Assembly: GCA_045631425.1 (NCBI GenBank)
Contig: JAZQUR010000084.1
Location: 49,091 to 113,090 of the forward strand
Length of the DNA: 64,000 bases
Origin: Treponema_I sp045631425
Lineage (GTDB): Bacteria > Spirochaetota > Spirochaetia > Treponematales > Treponemataceae
Direction of reading: 5' to 3'
Position 1 is the first letter of the stretch, and the number at the start of each line of letters is the position of its first letter. Both the position numbers and the translations under genes were made by a program. The notes under the pieces were generated by a model. The model saw nothing but the letters and a program-made list of their open reading frames with translations, ran no database searches and was not told the origin of the DNA. Below, in pieces: positions 7,218-15,964 of the stretch.

Positions 7218-9491
7218 ATGAAAGTTGTAATCATTCAGCCACCAATCGTTCAGCTAAATACTCCATATCCATCTGGTGCATATCTTCAAGATTTTTTCAA
7301 AAAACTAAAATCCTTTGGAGAAACTGATAACCAGATTACAACTTTCACCGACTCCCCAACTCTTTCACAAAATGCTTTCAAAATCGCCCAAAAAGCTGGA
7401 ACCCAAATTTCATCAGTAGAATGGAAAGATTTGTCTATCGAGCTTTTTCACAGGATTTTTTCTAAAGAGGGCTTAAAACTGATTTTCCACAAAACCGAAA
7501 ATAAAGCTTTGAAAATGGCTTTGGAAGCAGAAAATCAAGGTGATGAAATAACTGCATTCAATTTGCGCCGATATATCCTAACAAAAAATGCCTGGATAAA
7601 TTGGATTGATAAAATTGTGGCACTCCTTGTGGAAAACAAAAGCGGACGTGAAACTCTCCACGAATTTGTGCGCTCACCCCATGTTCCACGTGGAAGTCGC
7701 ATGGAAAACTACCTATCAACTTTAGACAGAGAAGTTTCCGTTGACGATGGATATATGCTTTCAAGTCTTGCCCTAGCCGATTTAGCAGACTACATCACAG
7801 CAGTTTACGACAACAACTTTGCTCTTATCCGATATGCCGAATCAATTTGCGCCAGTGACTCAACTTTAGACGAAATACTAAAAACCACCGAATCACCAGT
7901 TTTAAAAGACTTTTTATCCCCAATAGTTGATTCCCTTTTCAAAGGCCAAAGCGAAAAAACACTATTTTGTGTTTCTATCCCTTTCCCCGGCACATTTTCC
8001 GCTGGATTATTTATTTGTAAACAACTAAAAAGCCTCTACGGTGATAATGCAATTATCACAATGGGTGGCGGATACATAAACACAGCGTTGCGTTCACTAG
8101 ATAAATCTACACTTTCTGAATATGTTGATTTTATCAGTTATGATAAAGGATATGGATTTTACACAGAATTCCTAAATTCTGATTTATCAACTTTTGACAC
8201 AAACCAAAATTCTACAAATGAAGATTTCAAAAATTCAATCCAAGAAATCGAAGCCTACATGACAAAAAACGTCGCTCCAGATTATACAGGAATTGATTTT
8301 TCAAAATATCCTCGTCTTGCAGATGACGTAAACCCAATGCACAGAATTTGGTCAGATGGCGCTTGGCTAAAAGCATATCTCGCCCACGGTTGTTATTGGC
8401 ACAGATGCTTGTTTTGCGATACAAAACTAGACTACGTAAACTGTTACAAACCTGTAAATGTCGAAAACCTTTATTCATCACTTTTACAACAAGCAAAACA
8501 AACTGGCGTACAAGGCGTTCACTTTGTAGACGAAGCATCTCCACCAGTTTTGCTAGAAAAGTTTGCATTCCTAAACAAAGACAGCGCCCTCACATTTTGG
8601 GGAAACATTCGCTTTGAAAAAGCATTTTCTCGTGACTTAGCAGATATTCTTGCAAAAGGCGGACTAATCGGAGTTTCCGGTGGCATCGAAATGGCTTCAG
8701 GTGAAGGACTTTCCAATATCAACAAAGGAATTGATATCGAAACATTAGTTGGTTCACTTGCAGCATTCAAAGAAGCAGGGATTTTGACCCACGCTTACAT
8801 GATTTACGGATACTACAACGAAACTCCACAAATGCTTATAGACTCAGTGGAAACACTACGCCAACTTTTCAAAGTGGGACTTTTGGATTCAAGCTTTTTC
8901 CATAAATTCACACTAACAAAACATTCCACTCTATTTGCAGAATGGGAACAAGGTAAACATCCAAACTTACATCCAATATTCCCAAAAAACAGTTTCACAG
9001 ATTACGAGCTACATTTCAAAGGCGAAGAAAAATCTGAAAAATACGGCGCCCCACTTTCACAAGCGATAAATGCTTGGATGCACAAAAAGGGCCTAGATAA
9101 ACCTGTGGAAAAGTGGTTCAACTTCCCAATGCCAAAACCAACAATAAAAAAGGACTTTATTGAAAAAGCCCTAGAAAAATACGAACAAACAAAAAATCAA
9201 AGCTACAAAGAAAAAATGCCTTCATCTCTTTCTCCAGCCGATTTCGTCTGGCTTCCAGATTCTGTTGAAATTCTCCCAAGTCAAAATGGAAAATATCAAC
9301 TATGTTGGTTTTATATGGGTGAGATTTTTTACAGCGATTTCACTTTTGCTTCAAAATCCGATGCAGATTCAGCAGTTGAAAAACTAAACAAACTCTGGAT
9401 TTGGAATCAAGACGTTAACCAAGAAAATATCAAAACCCCAGAAAAGCTTTTTTACGAACTTCGGGGAAAAGGTCTTTGCAAAAAACTATAG
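7218..9491 (+). CDS. Radical SAM protein with CX4CX2C cluster motif
   Basis: A 757-residue protein. The N-terminus 'MKVVIIQPPIVQLNTPYPSG' resembles the start of cobalamin-binding-domain radical SAM enzymes. The centre has 'HGCYWHRCLFCD' with Cys392, Cys397 and Cys400: a CX4CX2C spacing rather than the usual CX3CX2C, as in the 'GCYWxxCxFC' branch of B12-type radical SAM proteins. After it come 'HFVDEASPP', 'FWGNIRFEK' and 'GVSGGIEMASGEGL', which fit the SAM-binding half barrel. The reaction is unknown. It is unusually long, with about 390 residues before the cluster. Third gene of the run starting at 6171, with a bidirectional terminator right after it. Confidence 0.8.
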   Translation: MKVVIIQPPIVQLNTPYPSGAYLQDFFKKLKSFGETDNQITTFTDSPTLSQNAFKIAQKAGTQISSVEWKDLSIELFHRIFSKEGLKLIFHKTENKALKMALEAENQGDEITAFNLRRYILTKNAWINWIDKIVALLVENKSGRETLHEFVRSPHVPRGSRMENYLSTLDREVSVDDGYMLSSLALADLADYITAVYDNNFALIRYAESICASDSTLDEILKTTESPVLKDFLSPIVDSLFKGQSEKTLFCVSIPFPGTFSAGLFICKQLKSLYGDNAIITMGGGYINTALRSLDKSTLSEYVDFISYDKGYGFYTEFLNSDLSTFDTNQNSTNEDFKNSIQEIEAYMTKNVAPDYTGIDFSKYPRLADDVNPMHRIWSDGAWLKAYLAHGCYWHRCLFCDTKLDYVNCYKPVNVENLYSSLLQQAKQTGVQGVHFVDEASPPVLLEKFAFLNKDSALTFWGNIRFEKAFSRDLADILAKGGLIGVSGGIEMASGEGLSNINKGIDIETLVGSLAAFKEAGILTHAYMIYGYYNETPQMLIDSVETLRQLFKVGLLDSSFFHKFTLTKHSTLFAEWEQGKHPNLHPIFPKNSFTDYELHFKGEEKSEKYGAPLSQAINAWMHKKGLDKPVEKWFNFPMPKPTIKKDFIEKALEKYEQTKNQSYKEKMPSSLSPADFVWLPDSVEILPSQNGKYQLCWFYMGEIFYSDFTFASKSDADSAVEKLNKLWIWNQDVNQENIKTPEKLFYELRGKGLCKKL

Positions 9492-9510
9492 AAAATGCAA
9501 AACCGCAAAA

Positions 9511-9556
9511 AAAACTGCCAAAGCCTTTTCCAAAAGAATTAGCTCTTGGCAGTTTT
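9511..9556. terminator. Bidirectional terminator between radical SAM gene and slyD
   Basis: Perfect 11-bp inverted repeat AAAACTGCCAA (9511-9521) / TTGGCAGTTTT (9546-9556) with A- and T-rich flanks, between convergent genes. Confidence 0.7.
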
Positions 9557-9574
9557 CTATTAGTTTATCTTGAA

Positions 9575-10126
9575 TTAGTTACAGCCACCACAGCCACAAT
9601 CGCCATCGTCGCCACAATTACAGTCATCGCCGCAGCTTCCGCCACCGCAACCACCACAACCGCCGCCACAGCCACCGCGTGGAGCAAGAATCGCAGCAAT
9701 TTCTTCTGATGTTGCAGCACGAACACTTGCAATTTCCACATCAAAATAAAGTGTTTCACCAGCCAATGGGTGATTTGCATCAATAACGATTTCGTTTTCT
9801 TTAACTTCTTTTACAGTTACGATTTGCCCCATTCCAGCTTGGAATTGCATACCAACTTCGATTTCAACATCTGTATCAAATTGACTTCTTGGAACAGAAA
9901 CTTTTAGTTGTTCGCTGTATTCACCGTAAGCTTCTGCTGGTGGAATAACTGCTGAAAATTTGTCTCCAGCTTTTTTTCCTTCTAGTTCTTTTTCTAGTCC
10001 TACAATTAAAAATCCACGACCTGCAATGAATTCTAATGGTTCATCTGTTGAAGAATCAATAATTTGTCCATCTTTATTTTTTAGTGTGTACTTGATGGCA
10101 ACAAAAGTATCTTGTGTAATTGTCAT
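9575..10126 (-). CDS. slyD: SlyD-like FKBP peptidyl-prolyl isomerase with Cys-rich tail
   Basis: A 183-residue protein with the FKBP/SlyD core: 'VAIKYTLKNKDGQIIDSS', 'GRGFLIVGLEKELEGKKAGD', 'PPAEAYGEY', then the insert-in-flap region and 'NHPLAGETLYFDVEI'. It should be a cytoplasmic prolyl isomerase and chaperone. The last 35 residues form a Gly/Cys/Asp-rich tail with nine Cys and no His; in E. coli SlyD the equivalent tail is rich in His, Cys and acidic residues and binds nickel. The tail here therefore looks like a thiolate metal store. ATG 10126 is preceded by AAGGA at good spacing. Confidence 0.9.
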   Translation of the reverse strand: MTITQDTFVAIKYTLKNKDGQIIDSSTDEPLEFIAGRGFLIVGLEKELEGKKAGDKFSAVIPPAEAYGEYSEQLKVSVPRSQFDTDVEIEVGMQFQAGMGQIVTVKEVKENEIVIDANHPLAGETLYFDVEIASVRAATSEEIAAILAPRGGCGGGCGGCGGGSCGDDCNCGDDGDCGCGGCN

Positions 10127-10264
10127 TTTTATTCCTTGATAAAAAGATTATGCCTTTGAAAAAGACAAAAAGTCTCCCAAAAATATCTGTATTAAAGATA
10201 ACGAATTATGCCAAAATCGGCAAGTGGTGAAAGGTATATATTGATAATTCCTTAAAGTATTTAC

Positions 10265-10288
10265 AAAAAAGCCACCCAAGTGGGCGGC
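10265..10288 (-). terminator. Terminator after the Fe-S membrane protein gene
   Basis: Reverse strand GCCGCCCACTTGGGTGGC followed by six T: a compact GC-rich hairpin with a T-run, 11 nt after the stop codon at 10299. Confidence 0.75.
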
Positions 10289-10298
10289 AATTTTGAAG

Positions 10299-10889
10299 TT
10301 ACATATTTTGAGGTTTGTTTTTTCCAGATTTTAGTTGGCAAATTCCTTGAGTCATAGTTCCCATTGGACAAAAGGAACACCAAGTTCTTGGCTTAAATAA
10401 AATCATAACAATAAGACCGATAATTGTAGATGTGAGCATTAAACTATAAAATCCAAAGGCAAATTGTGCCATCCAATCTGGGAAAGTTCCTTGAGTGTAA
10501 GCCCAACCCCAAGGAAGTTTAAAAGTCCACAAAAGCTTTATGGCTTCTTTTAATGAACTAGCACCACTTGCAACAGAATAAGTTTGAAAAATCATTGTGC
10601 CGAACATAGTGAGGAAAAAAACTAGAAATCCATAGCGAAACCACTTTGATGATAACCAATTTGGTGTTGGCTTTTTTCTAGAACAACCAAGTTTACCCCC
10701 AATTTGTGCAAATAACTGACCTCGGCCGCAATATTTGTTACAAAAGTGTTTATTTCCGGCAAAAATCGCAAATAATAATGGCACAATAAAATCAATTAAA
10801 CCTAACCAAGCAAACATAATGTTAAAAAATCCAAGGGAAAAATAGATTATTGACCAAATCCATAAATATTCGTACCAGGCTTTTTTCAT
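10299..10889 (-). CDS. Membrane-bound 4Fe-4S protein (NapH/CcoG-like)
   Basis: A 196-residue protein with four or five hydrophobic segments and two Cys motifs on the cytoplasmic side: 'CNKYCGRGQ' (about 50-58) and 'CSFCPMGT' (about 173-180). This pattern is found in NapH, NosR and RdxA/CcoG-like electron-transfer membrane proteins, but the soluble ferredoxin half is missing here and is instead the separate 70-residue gene just upstream. ATG 10889 overlaps that gene's stop (ATGA), so the two products are probably made together and pass electrons between a quinone or flavin donor and an unknown acceptor. Confidence 0.75.
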   Translation of the reverse strand: MKKAWYEYLWIWSIIYFSLGFFNIMFAWLGLIDFIVPLLFAIFAGNKHFCNKYCGRGQLFAQIGGKLGCSRKKPTPNWLSSKWFRYGFLVFFLTMFGTMIFQTYSVASGASSLKEAIKLLWTFKLPWGWAYTQGTFPDWMAQFAFGFYSLMLTSTIIGLIVMILFKPRTWCSFCPMGTMTQGICQLKSGKNKPQNM

Positions 10890-11098
10890 ATTTCTTCTTT
10901 CCTTTCTCTTTCTAAAACTTCAATACTATTTGCAGGACAATTTCCAGCACATTTTCCACATCCAAGACAAATTTCTTCGTTAATTACAGCAAAACATCCT
11001 TTGAAAATATGAATTGCCGATTTTGGACATTCTTTAACACAAACACCACAGGCTACACAGCGTTTTGTATTAACTTTTGCATATTTTTTTGATGCCAT
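10886..11098 (-). CDS. 2x[4Fe-4S] ferredoxin
   Basis: A 70-residue protein with two complete clusters of the bacterial ferredoxin type: 'CVACGVCVKECP' and 'CLGCGKCAGNCP'. Each has the CX2CX2CX3CP spacing for a [4Fe-4S] cluster. It is a small cytoplasmic electron carrier, most likely the partner of the Fe-S membrane protein encoded immediately downstream with a 4-nt overlap. ATG 11098 has a strong GGAGG ribosome binding site. The C-terminus is basic/acidic (ERERKEE). Confidence 0.9.
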   Translation of the reverse strand: MASKKYAKVNTKRCVACGVCVKECPKSAIHIFKGCFAVINEEICLGCGKCAGNCPANSIEVLERERKEEI

Positions 11099-11186
11099 TA
11101 TTACCTCCTATGCCTAAAGGAAGTCTACATCCTATTGAAAGAGTATGCAATGAATATTCTCTGATATATAAAATGTTTTTCACATA

Positions 11187-11215
11187 TTGGAAAAAAGACG
11201 ATTTTCTAGTAACAT
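11187..11215 (+). promoter_or_regulatory. Probable leaderless promoter of dnaX
   Basis: TTGGAA (11187-11192), 17-bp spacer, TAACAT (11210-11215), 6 nt to the ATG at 11222; no purine-rich ribosome site before the start. The boxes are only 4/6 matches each, so this is weaker than the others. Confidence 0.45.
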
Positions 11216-11221
11216 ATACTT

Positions 11222-13144
11222 ATGTCTTATGAAGTAACTGCCTCAAGGCGACGTCCCCAAAAATTTGATGAATTAGTGGGTCAAGAATTCGTTGCCTCTA
11301 CTTTGATGAATTCAATAAAAACTGGAAAAATTGCACATGCGTATTTGTTTTCTGGACCTCGTGGATGTGGGAAAACCTCAACAGCAAGAATTTTAGCAAA
11401 ATATCTTAATTGTCACGATACTGAAAATGCTCCTTGTGGAAAATGTACAGCTTGTACAGAAATTGCAAAAGGCACAAGCATGGACGTTATCGAAATTGAC
11501 GGTGCTTCAAATACTAGTGTAAATGATGTTCGACAAATAAAGGATGAAGTGCTTTTTCCACCAAACTCTTCAAAATACAAAATTTACATAATCGACGAAG
11601 TTCACATGCTTTCAACAAGTGCTTTCAACGCTCTTTTGAAAACCATCGAAGAACCACCACATTACGTGATTTTTATTTTTGCAACAACAGAACTTCATAA
11701 GGTGCCAGCAACTATAAAAAGCCGATGTCAACAATTTCACTTTAGACTTGGCTCTACTGAACAAATCAAAGAAGTTTTGGCAAAAGCCGCCGAAGAACTT
11801 GGAATCCAAGCTGATGACGAAGCTCTTTACTGGATTGCGAGAGAGTCCACAGGAAGTTTCCGGGACGCATACACTTTGTTTGACCAGGTTGCAGCCTTTT
11901 CAGATAAGCATATCACTTATGATGGAATCCGTGACAAACTTGGCATTGTTGGAACCGAGCAATTAAACGAACTTTGTGAAGCTTGTTGCCAGGGGAAATC
12001 CTCTGAAGCAATCCTCATGATTGATAAATTCATCCAAGATGGAATTCCTATCGAGCAACTTATAACAAACCTAAGCGAATACCTTAGAAGCTGTCTTTTC
12101 ATCCAAAGTGGAATTACAAAAGAAGGCTTACTAGGTCAAAATATTTCTCGCTATTCTCAAATTGTTTTGCAACACTGGGATGCAATTCGTCTAGAACGAG
12201 CCTTATCCATGTTTATGCAACTTTATCGTGATATTCGCTATTCATTAGATGTCCGTTACGAATTAGATCTTGCTACCACAAGACTTTGTTGGCTATCTTC
12301 TTACGTTAGTACAAATGAAGTTAAAGCTGCTATTGATGATGCAAAAGCTTTCTTTTCAGGAAATAATCCTCCTCAAATAAAAGCAAATCAGTCATCTTCA
12401 TATCAAGGTGGATATTCAGAGACTCAACAAACTCCAGCACAAATCCCAGAAAATAACACTGGATACAATCCTGCTGGATTACCTAGATTTTCAGCATTAG
12501 GCGCAAATCCTGCTTCTACCCAAGATGAGCAAAACCGCCCTTTTGCTAATGGCGACAGTTTTATAAATCAAATATCTTTTGAGCCAAAACCAGAAACTGT
12601 CGCCTTCACAGAAAACATGGCTGAAACTCAATTTTCAACTGAAAACAGTTTTTCAAAAGATACACAAATTGGAAACAAAAATTTATCATTAGATGAAATT
12701 AAGCAACTTACCATCCAAAGAGAGTTAGACAACAGAAATACCCTCTTGGGAACTGCTTTACAAGATTCTGAAGATTGGACTTTAGAAGGGAACGCAATCA
12801 CAATTCCTGTAACAAATCCATTATCAATGAAAAAACTAAATTCTAGTGTTGTTTCCATTGCAAAAAACATTGCAGAAATTTGGGGCAAAAAAGTTTTTGT
12901 AAAAATTGAATTGCTAAAACAAAAAGAGCCAGAAGATGTTTTCAGCACTCTTCCTCCATCAGTTCAATCCATTTGCAATATTTTTGGTGCAACAGTTGGT
13001 CACATTACCGAATTATCCCCAGAAAATAAAAATGTTTCACAGCAAACATCAGATTCCTCTGAAAATACTGAACATCAAAAAGATGATTCTTCAACTCCAG
13101 AAGAAGAATATTTCTCTTCCGATGATACAGAAGATGATGATTAA
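11222..13144 (+). CDS. dnaX: DNA polymerase III subunit gamma/tau
   Basis: A 640-residue clamp-loader ATPase. The conserved start 'RPQKFDELVGQ' is followed by Walker A 'GPRGCGKT' (45-52), a zinc-binding Cys set (C64, C72, C75, C78), 'DEVHMLS' and 'NALLKTIEEPP', all diagnostic of DnaX. Residues after about 380 are low-complexity and form the tau-like extension, ending in an acidic tail. It loads the beta clamp (DnaN, encoded at 32.6 kb) onto DNA. The order dnaX-ybaB-recR is a classical recombination/replication cluster. I saw no in-frame slippery heptamer that would give a separate gamma form. Confidence 0.97.
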   Translation: MSYEVTASRRRPQKFDELVGQEFVASTLMNSIKTGKIAHAYLFSGPRGCGKTSTARILAKYLNCHDTENAPCGKCTACTEIAKGTSMDVIEIDGASNTSVNDVRQIKDEVLFPPNSSKYKIYIIDEVHMLSTSAFNALLKTIEEPPHYVIFIFATTELHKVPATIKSRCQQFHFRLGSTEQIKEVLAKAAEELGIQADDEALYWIARESTGSFRDAYTLFDQVAAFSDKHITYDGIRDKLGIVGTEQLNELCEACCQGKSSEAILMIDKFIQDGIPIEQLITNLSEYLRSCLFIQSGITKEGLLGQNISRYSQIVLQHWDAIRLERALSMFMQLYRDIRYSLDVRYELDLATTRLCWLSSYVSTNEVKAAIDDAKAFFSGNNPPQIKANQSSSYQGGYSETQQTPAQIPENNTGYNPAGLPRFSALGANPASTQDEQNRPFANGDSFINQISFEPKPETVAFTENMAETQFSTENSFSKDTQIGNKNLSLDEIKQLTIQRELDNRNTLLGTALQDSEDWTLEGNAITIPVTNPLSMKKLNSSVVSIAKNIAEIWGKKVFVKIELLKQKEPEDVFSTLPPSVQSICNIFGATVGHITELSPENKNVSQQTSDSSENTEHQKDDSSTPEEEYFSSDDTEDDD

Positions 13145-13192
13145 AAACTAAACAAAATTCACAAACAATACTATATTTAAAACGGAGATAAA

Positions 13193-13498
13193 ATGAATTT
13201 TAATCCTTTTGATTTATTGAAAAATGCAAACAATCTTCAAGCCCAATTTCAAAAAGCGCAAGAAGAGCTAAAAGAAACTTTTGCGACTGGTTCTTCTGGT
13301 GGTGGAATTGTAAAAGTAACTGTAAACGGAACATTTGAAGTTGTTGATGTACAAATTGATCCTATTGCTGTAGATCCTCGTGATGTAAAAATGTTACAGG
13401 ACTTGATTGTAGCCGCTTCTCACGACGCAATGGAAAAAATCAAAGACGGAATGAAAGATAAACTTGGTGGCTTAAATATTCCAGGACTAAATCTATAA
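13193..13498 (+). CDS. YbaB/EbfC nucleoid-associated protein
   Basis: A 101-residue DNA-binding protein of the YbaB/EbfC family, with the typical 'NPFDLLKNANNLQAQFQKAQEEL' start, the 'GGGIVKVTVNGTFEVVDVQIDP' beta sheet and the C-terminal helix. The Borrelia homologue EbfC binds DNA as a nucleoid protein and regulator. The gene sits between dnaX and recR, its usual place, with a CGGAG ribosome site 6 nt before ATG 13193. Its stop overlaps the recR start (TAATG). Confidence 0.95.
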   Translation: MNFNPFDLLKNANNLQAQFQKAQEELKETFATGSSGGGIVKVTVNGTFEVVDVQIDPIAVDPRDVKMLQDLIVAASHDAMEKIKDGMKDKLGGLNIPGLNL

Positions 13499-14085
13499 TG
13501 AATGCACTAGAAGAATTAGCTGAAAGTTTTTCACGTCTTCCCGGCATTGGGAAAAAAAGCGCCATGCGAATTGCTTATCATTTGCTAAAAACTGATACAG
13601 CATTTTTGCATCAATTTGCAGGGGAACTTTCTAGCCTACACGATAAAATCAAACAATGCTCAATTTGTGGAACTTACACAGAAACTGATCCTTGTCCAAT
13701 TTGCACAAGTCCAAAACGTGACCGCTCAATGATTTGTGTTGTGGAACAACCTCAGGACGTTACCACTATTGAAGCATCAAAAGAATTTTTTGGACTTTTC
13801 CATGTTCTTGGCGGAGTGATTTCACCTCTAGACGGAATCGGGCCAGAACAACTTTCCATTGGAAAACTTGTGGAACGTGTAAAAAAAGAAGAAGTTCAAG
13901 AAATCATCATTGCAACAAATCCTACAGTTGACGGTGATGTTACAGCATTGTATATTCAGAGAGCTTTATCTGGCACAGATGTGAAAATCTCTCGCTTGGC
14001 ATCAGGACTTCCAGTTGGTGGCGACCTAGAATACGCAGACAAATTAACTCTCGCAAGAAGTTTTAGTAAAAGGCAGTCATTATGA
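13498..14085 (+). CDS. recR: Recombination mediator RecR
   Basis: A 195-residue protein with an N-terminal helix-hairpin-helix ('LPGIGKKSAMRIAYHLL'), a C4 zinc finger (C54, C57, C66, C69) and a Toprim domain ('ICVVEQPQDVTTIE' and 'NPTVDGDVTALYI'). With RecF and RecO it loads RecA at single-strand gaps; recF is also in this window (33.7 kb). Translation is coupled to ybaB upstream (TAATG) and to the outer-membrane-type gene downstream (ATGA). Confidence 0.96.
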   Translation: MNALEELAESFSRLPGIGKKSAMRIAYHLLKTDTAFLHQFAGELSSLHDKIKQCSICGTYTETDPCPICTSPKRDRSMICVVEQPQDVTTIEASKEFFGLFHVLGGVISPLDGIGPEQLSIGKLVERVKKEEVQEIIIATNPTVDGDVTALYIQRALSGTDVKISRLASGLPVGGDLEYADKLTLARSFSKRQSL

Positions 14086-14651
14086 AAAGAAAACTTATTT
14101 TTTTATTTATATTATCAATGGGATTTTGTTTTGCAGAAGAATCTATAGACAAAAATGCTATAAAATTCACGTTTTTATCTTGGTCTTCTGGAAGCACAAA
14201 GGTTTCTTACGAAAGAGCTTTTCCAAAAATAAATCAATCTGGAGAAATTTGCGTTGGCTTGATTTCAGCAGGATATGATAAATATCAAAATCATCCACGA
14301 GGATTTACAGTAAGATACGGACATAAGTTTTTTCTAGGCAATTTTGATAAAGCAAAACCTTTTGATGGATTTTTCCTTCGCCCAGAATACATTTTTTCAA
14401 GATTTACCTACGACAAAAAAGATTCTGAAAACACACGAGCCTTAGCCCAAATGAATTCACTTATTGGGTGCTTTGGCTATCAAAAAACTTTTGGAAAATT
14501 CATTGTGGATAGTTGGGTTGGAGCTGGTGTTGCATTTGGAGAACCTTGCGAAACAGGATATCATCACGGATTTCAGCTTTGGGATTTCCTCGGCTCTAAA
14601 AATGAAAATATTGCTTTGAGTTTTAGTATTCGCCTTGGTTGGACTTTTTAG
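14082..14651 (+). CDS. Putative outer-membrane or periplasmic beta-barrel protein
   Basis: A 189-residue protein with a clear signal peptide (MKRKLIFLFILSMGFCFA, cleavage probably after 18-19). The mature part is rich in alternating hydrophobic strands and aromatic residues and ends in 'RLGWTF', a C-terminal Phe as in many outer-membrane barrels. I do not recognise a specific family. Its ATG overlaps the recR stop (ATGA), so it is translated from the dnaX-ybaB-recR transcript, an odd partner for recombination genes. A strong terminator follows 31 nt after its stop. Confidence 0.7.
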   Translation: MKRKLIFLFILSMGFCFAEESIDKNAIKFTFLSWSSGSTKVSYERAFPKINQSGEICVGLISAGYDKYQNHPRGFTVRYGHKFFLGNFDKAKPFDGFFLRPEYIFSRFTYDKKDSENTRALAQMNSLIGCFGYQKTFGKFIVDSWVGAGVAFGEPCETGYHHGFQLWDFLGSKNENIALSFSIRLGWTF

Positions 14652-14681
14652 CGATTTTAGCAAAAGACAATGTTTATAGAC

Positions 14682-14716
14682 AAAGATTGCCCACATAAAA
14701 GGCAATCTTTTTTTTT
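14682..14716 (+). terminator. Rho-independent terminator of the dnaX operon
   Basis: AAAGATTGCC (14682-14691) / GGCAATCTTT (14701-14710) perfect 10-bp stem, 9-nt loop, followed by a T-run. Confidence 0.85.
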
Positions 14717-14731
14717 GAGATAATAATAAAG

Positions 14732-15964
14732 CTACAATTCAAAAATCACAGCGTTAGATTTTCGATCAATTCTTGGTGGTTGCTGATTTTTTCCATAAGT
14801 CTTAGGATGCTGAACTCGCACAAAATCCCCAGAAGACAAAGCTTTTTCGGCTGCTTCCAAAAGTGTTAATCCCAATTCAGAACATGCGTAACGCCCAACT
14901 TTTTCCCGTGGCAAACGAATAGGATCAGAAACAACCCTAATATCAAGTTCCTTATCCTGTGATTTTTCTTCTTCCACAATATTTGACGCAAAAACAAAAG
15001 AAAAGGAAGCTCGGTCTTTGGTAAGTTTTGCAGAATCAGAAAGTTTATGAAGCTTTCTTGGAGCCTTGTCAGTCAACAACGTAAAGTGACACCACTTTCC
15101 GCCTTTTTTCCCTTCCATTGGACAATCCACCATATGAGGACATGGAGAAAGAATTGTCATCTTTTTTCGGATAAGAGAATTTCTTAACAAAGTGATAAAT
15201 CGTCCGCTTCGTGGAACTCCAGGCTCAATTACCAAAACAGAGGTTTTTTCATTTCCGTAGGACAAAAGCAGATTTGTATAATTTTTAGAAACTTCTTCCA
15301 AAGGCTTTGAAGTATTCCAGTAAAGTTCATTAAACATATTTGCACAAGTTATAAAATCAGCTTTTTTTCTGATTTCTGTGCCGATTTCACCTTTTACACG
15401 AATAATGTTCCATTCAACTTGCTCCGGTGTGGCTTTGTAAGTTTTCGCCATAACAGATAAAAGGATTTCTTCTCCAAGGGCAAGGGCATTTTGGGAAGTG
15501 TCTAAACAATAAAAAGTAAGTTTTTTTAGACGTAAGCTAGGGCAACCAAGCCACAAGGCAATAGGAACTGTTAAAGGTCCAGAACCTAAATCCAAAAAAA
15601 CAGGTTCTTCTGGTAATTTTTCGAACAATTTTTTGCTTTGGGGATTTGTTTCAAATCCTGCAAAAAGTGGGGTTAAACGTACTAAATTCCACCATGTGAA
15701 ATAACGAATGTAAGCAGAAAGAGTTGGAATATCATTCATATAACCCATTCGGCGATTGTTTCTTTCATCGGTTAAAAGATGAGAAAGCTCCTTTATGGTT
15801 TCTGGCATACGATAAAGTTGCTTTGAGTTTAGTGGCTTTACCCGTTGCACGATTTCATCAAAGGATTCAATGATTTTTTGAGATTCTTCTGGTAATTTTC
15901 CAAAAAGACTAGTTTTTTCGATTTTATTTGTTTTATCAGTTTTCGGAGATTTCTGTGTGTTCAT
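14732..15964 (-). CDS. Rsm22-like ribosomal methyltransferase family protein
   Basis: A 410-residue protein with a class I methyltransferase core ('FLDLGSGPLTVPIALWLGCP') and the late motifs of the Rsm22/METTL17 family: 'VIEPGVPRSGRFI' and then 'CPHMVDCPM' and 'WCHF'. In METTL17 the conserved Cys residues bind an Fe-S cluster and the protein assists small-ribosomal-subunit assembly. The same Cys set is visible here, so I infer a cluster and a ribosome-related role. The start overlaps the MerR gene by 29 nt, so the pair is coupled. The N-terminus (first 20 residues) is Lys/Thr-rich. Confidence 0.8.
   Translation of the reverse strand: MNTQKSPKTDKTNKIEKTSLFGKLPEESQKIIESFDEIVQRVKPLNSKQLYRMPETIKELSHLLTDERNNRRMGYMNDIPTLSAYIRYFTWWNLVRLTPLFAGFETNPQSKKLFEKLPEEPVFLDLGSGPLTVPIALWLGCPSLRLKKLTFYCLDTSQNALALGEEILLSVMAKTYKATPEQVEWNIIRVKGEIGTEIRKKADFITCANMFNELYWNTSKPLEEVSKNYTNLLLSYGNEKTSVLVIEPGVPRSGRFITLLRNSLIRKKMTILSPCPHMVDCPMEGKKGGKWCHFTLLTDKAPRKLHKLSDSAKLTKDRASFSFVFASNIVEEEKSQDKELDIRVVSDPIRLPREKVGRYACSELGLTLLEAAEKALSSGDFVRVQHPKTYGKNQQPPRIDRKSNAVIFEL

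Noticed and set aside
11222..13144. Programmed frameshift in dnaX giving a gamma subunit
   Set aside because: A-runs are present, but none forms an in-frame A AAA AAG-type heptamer followed by a close stop and stem-loop.
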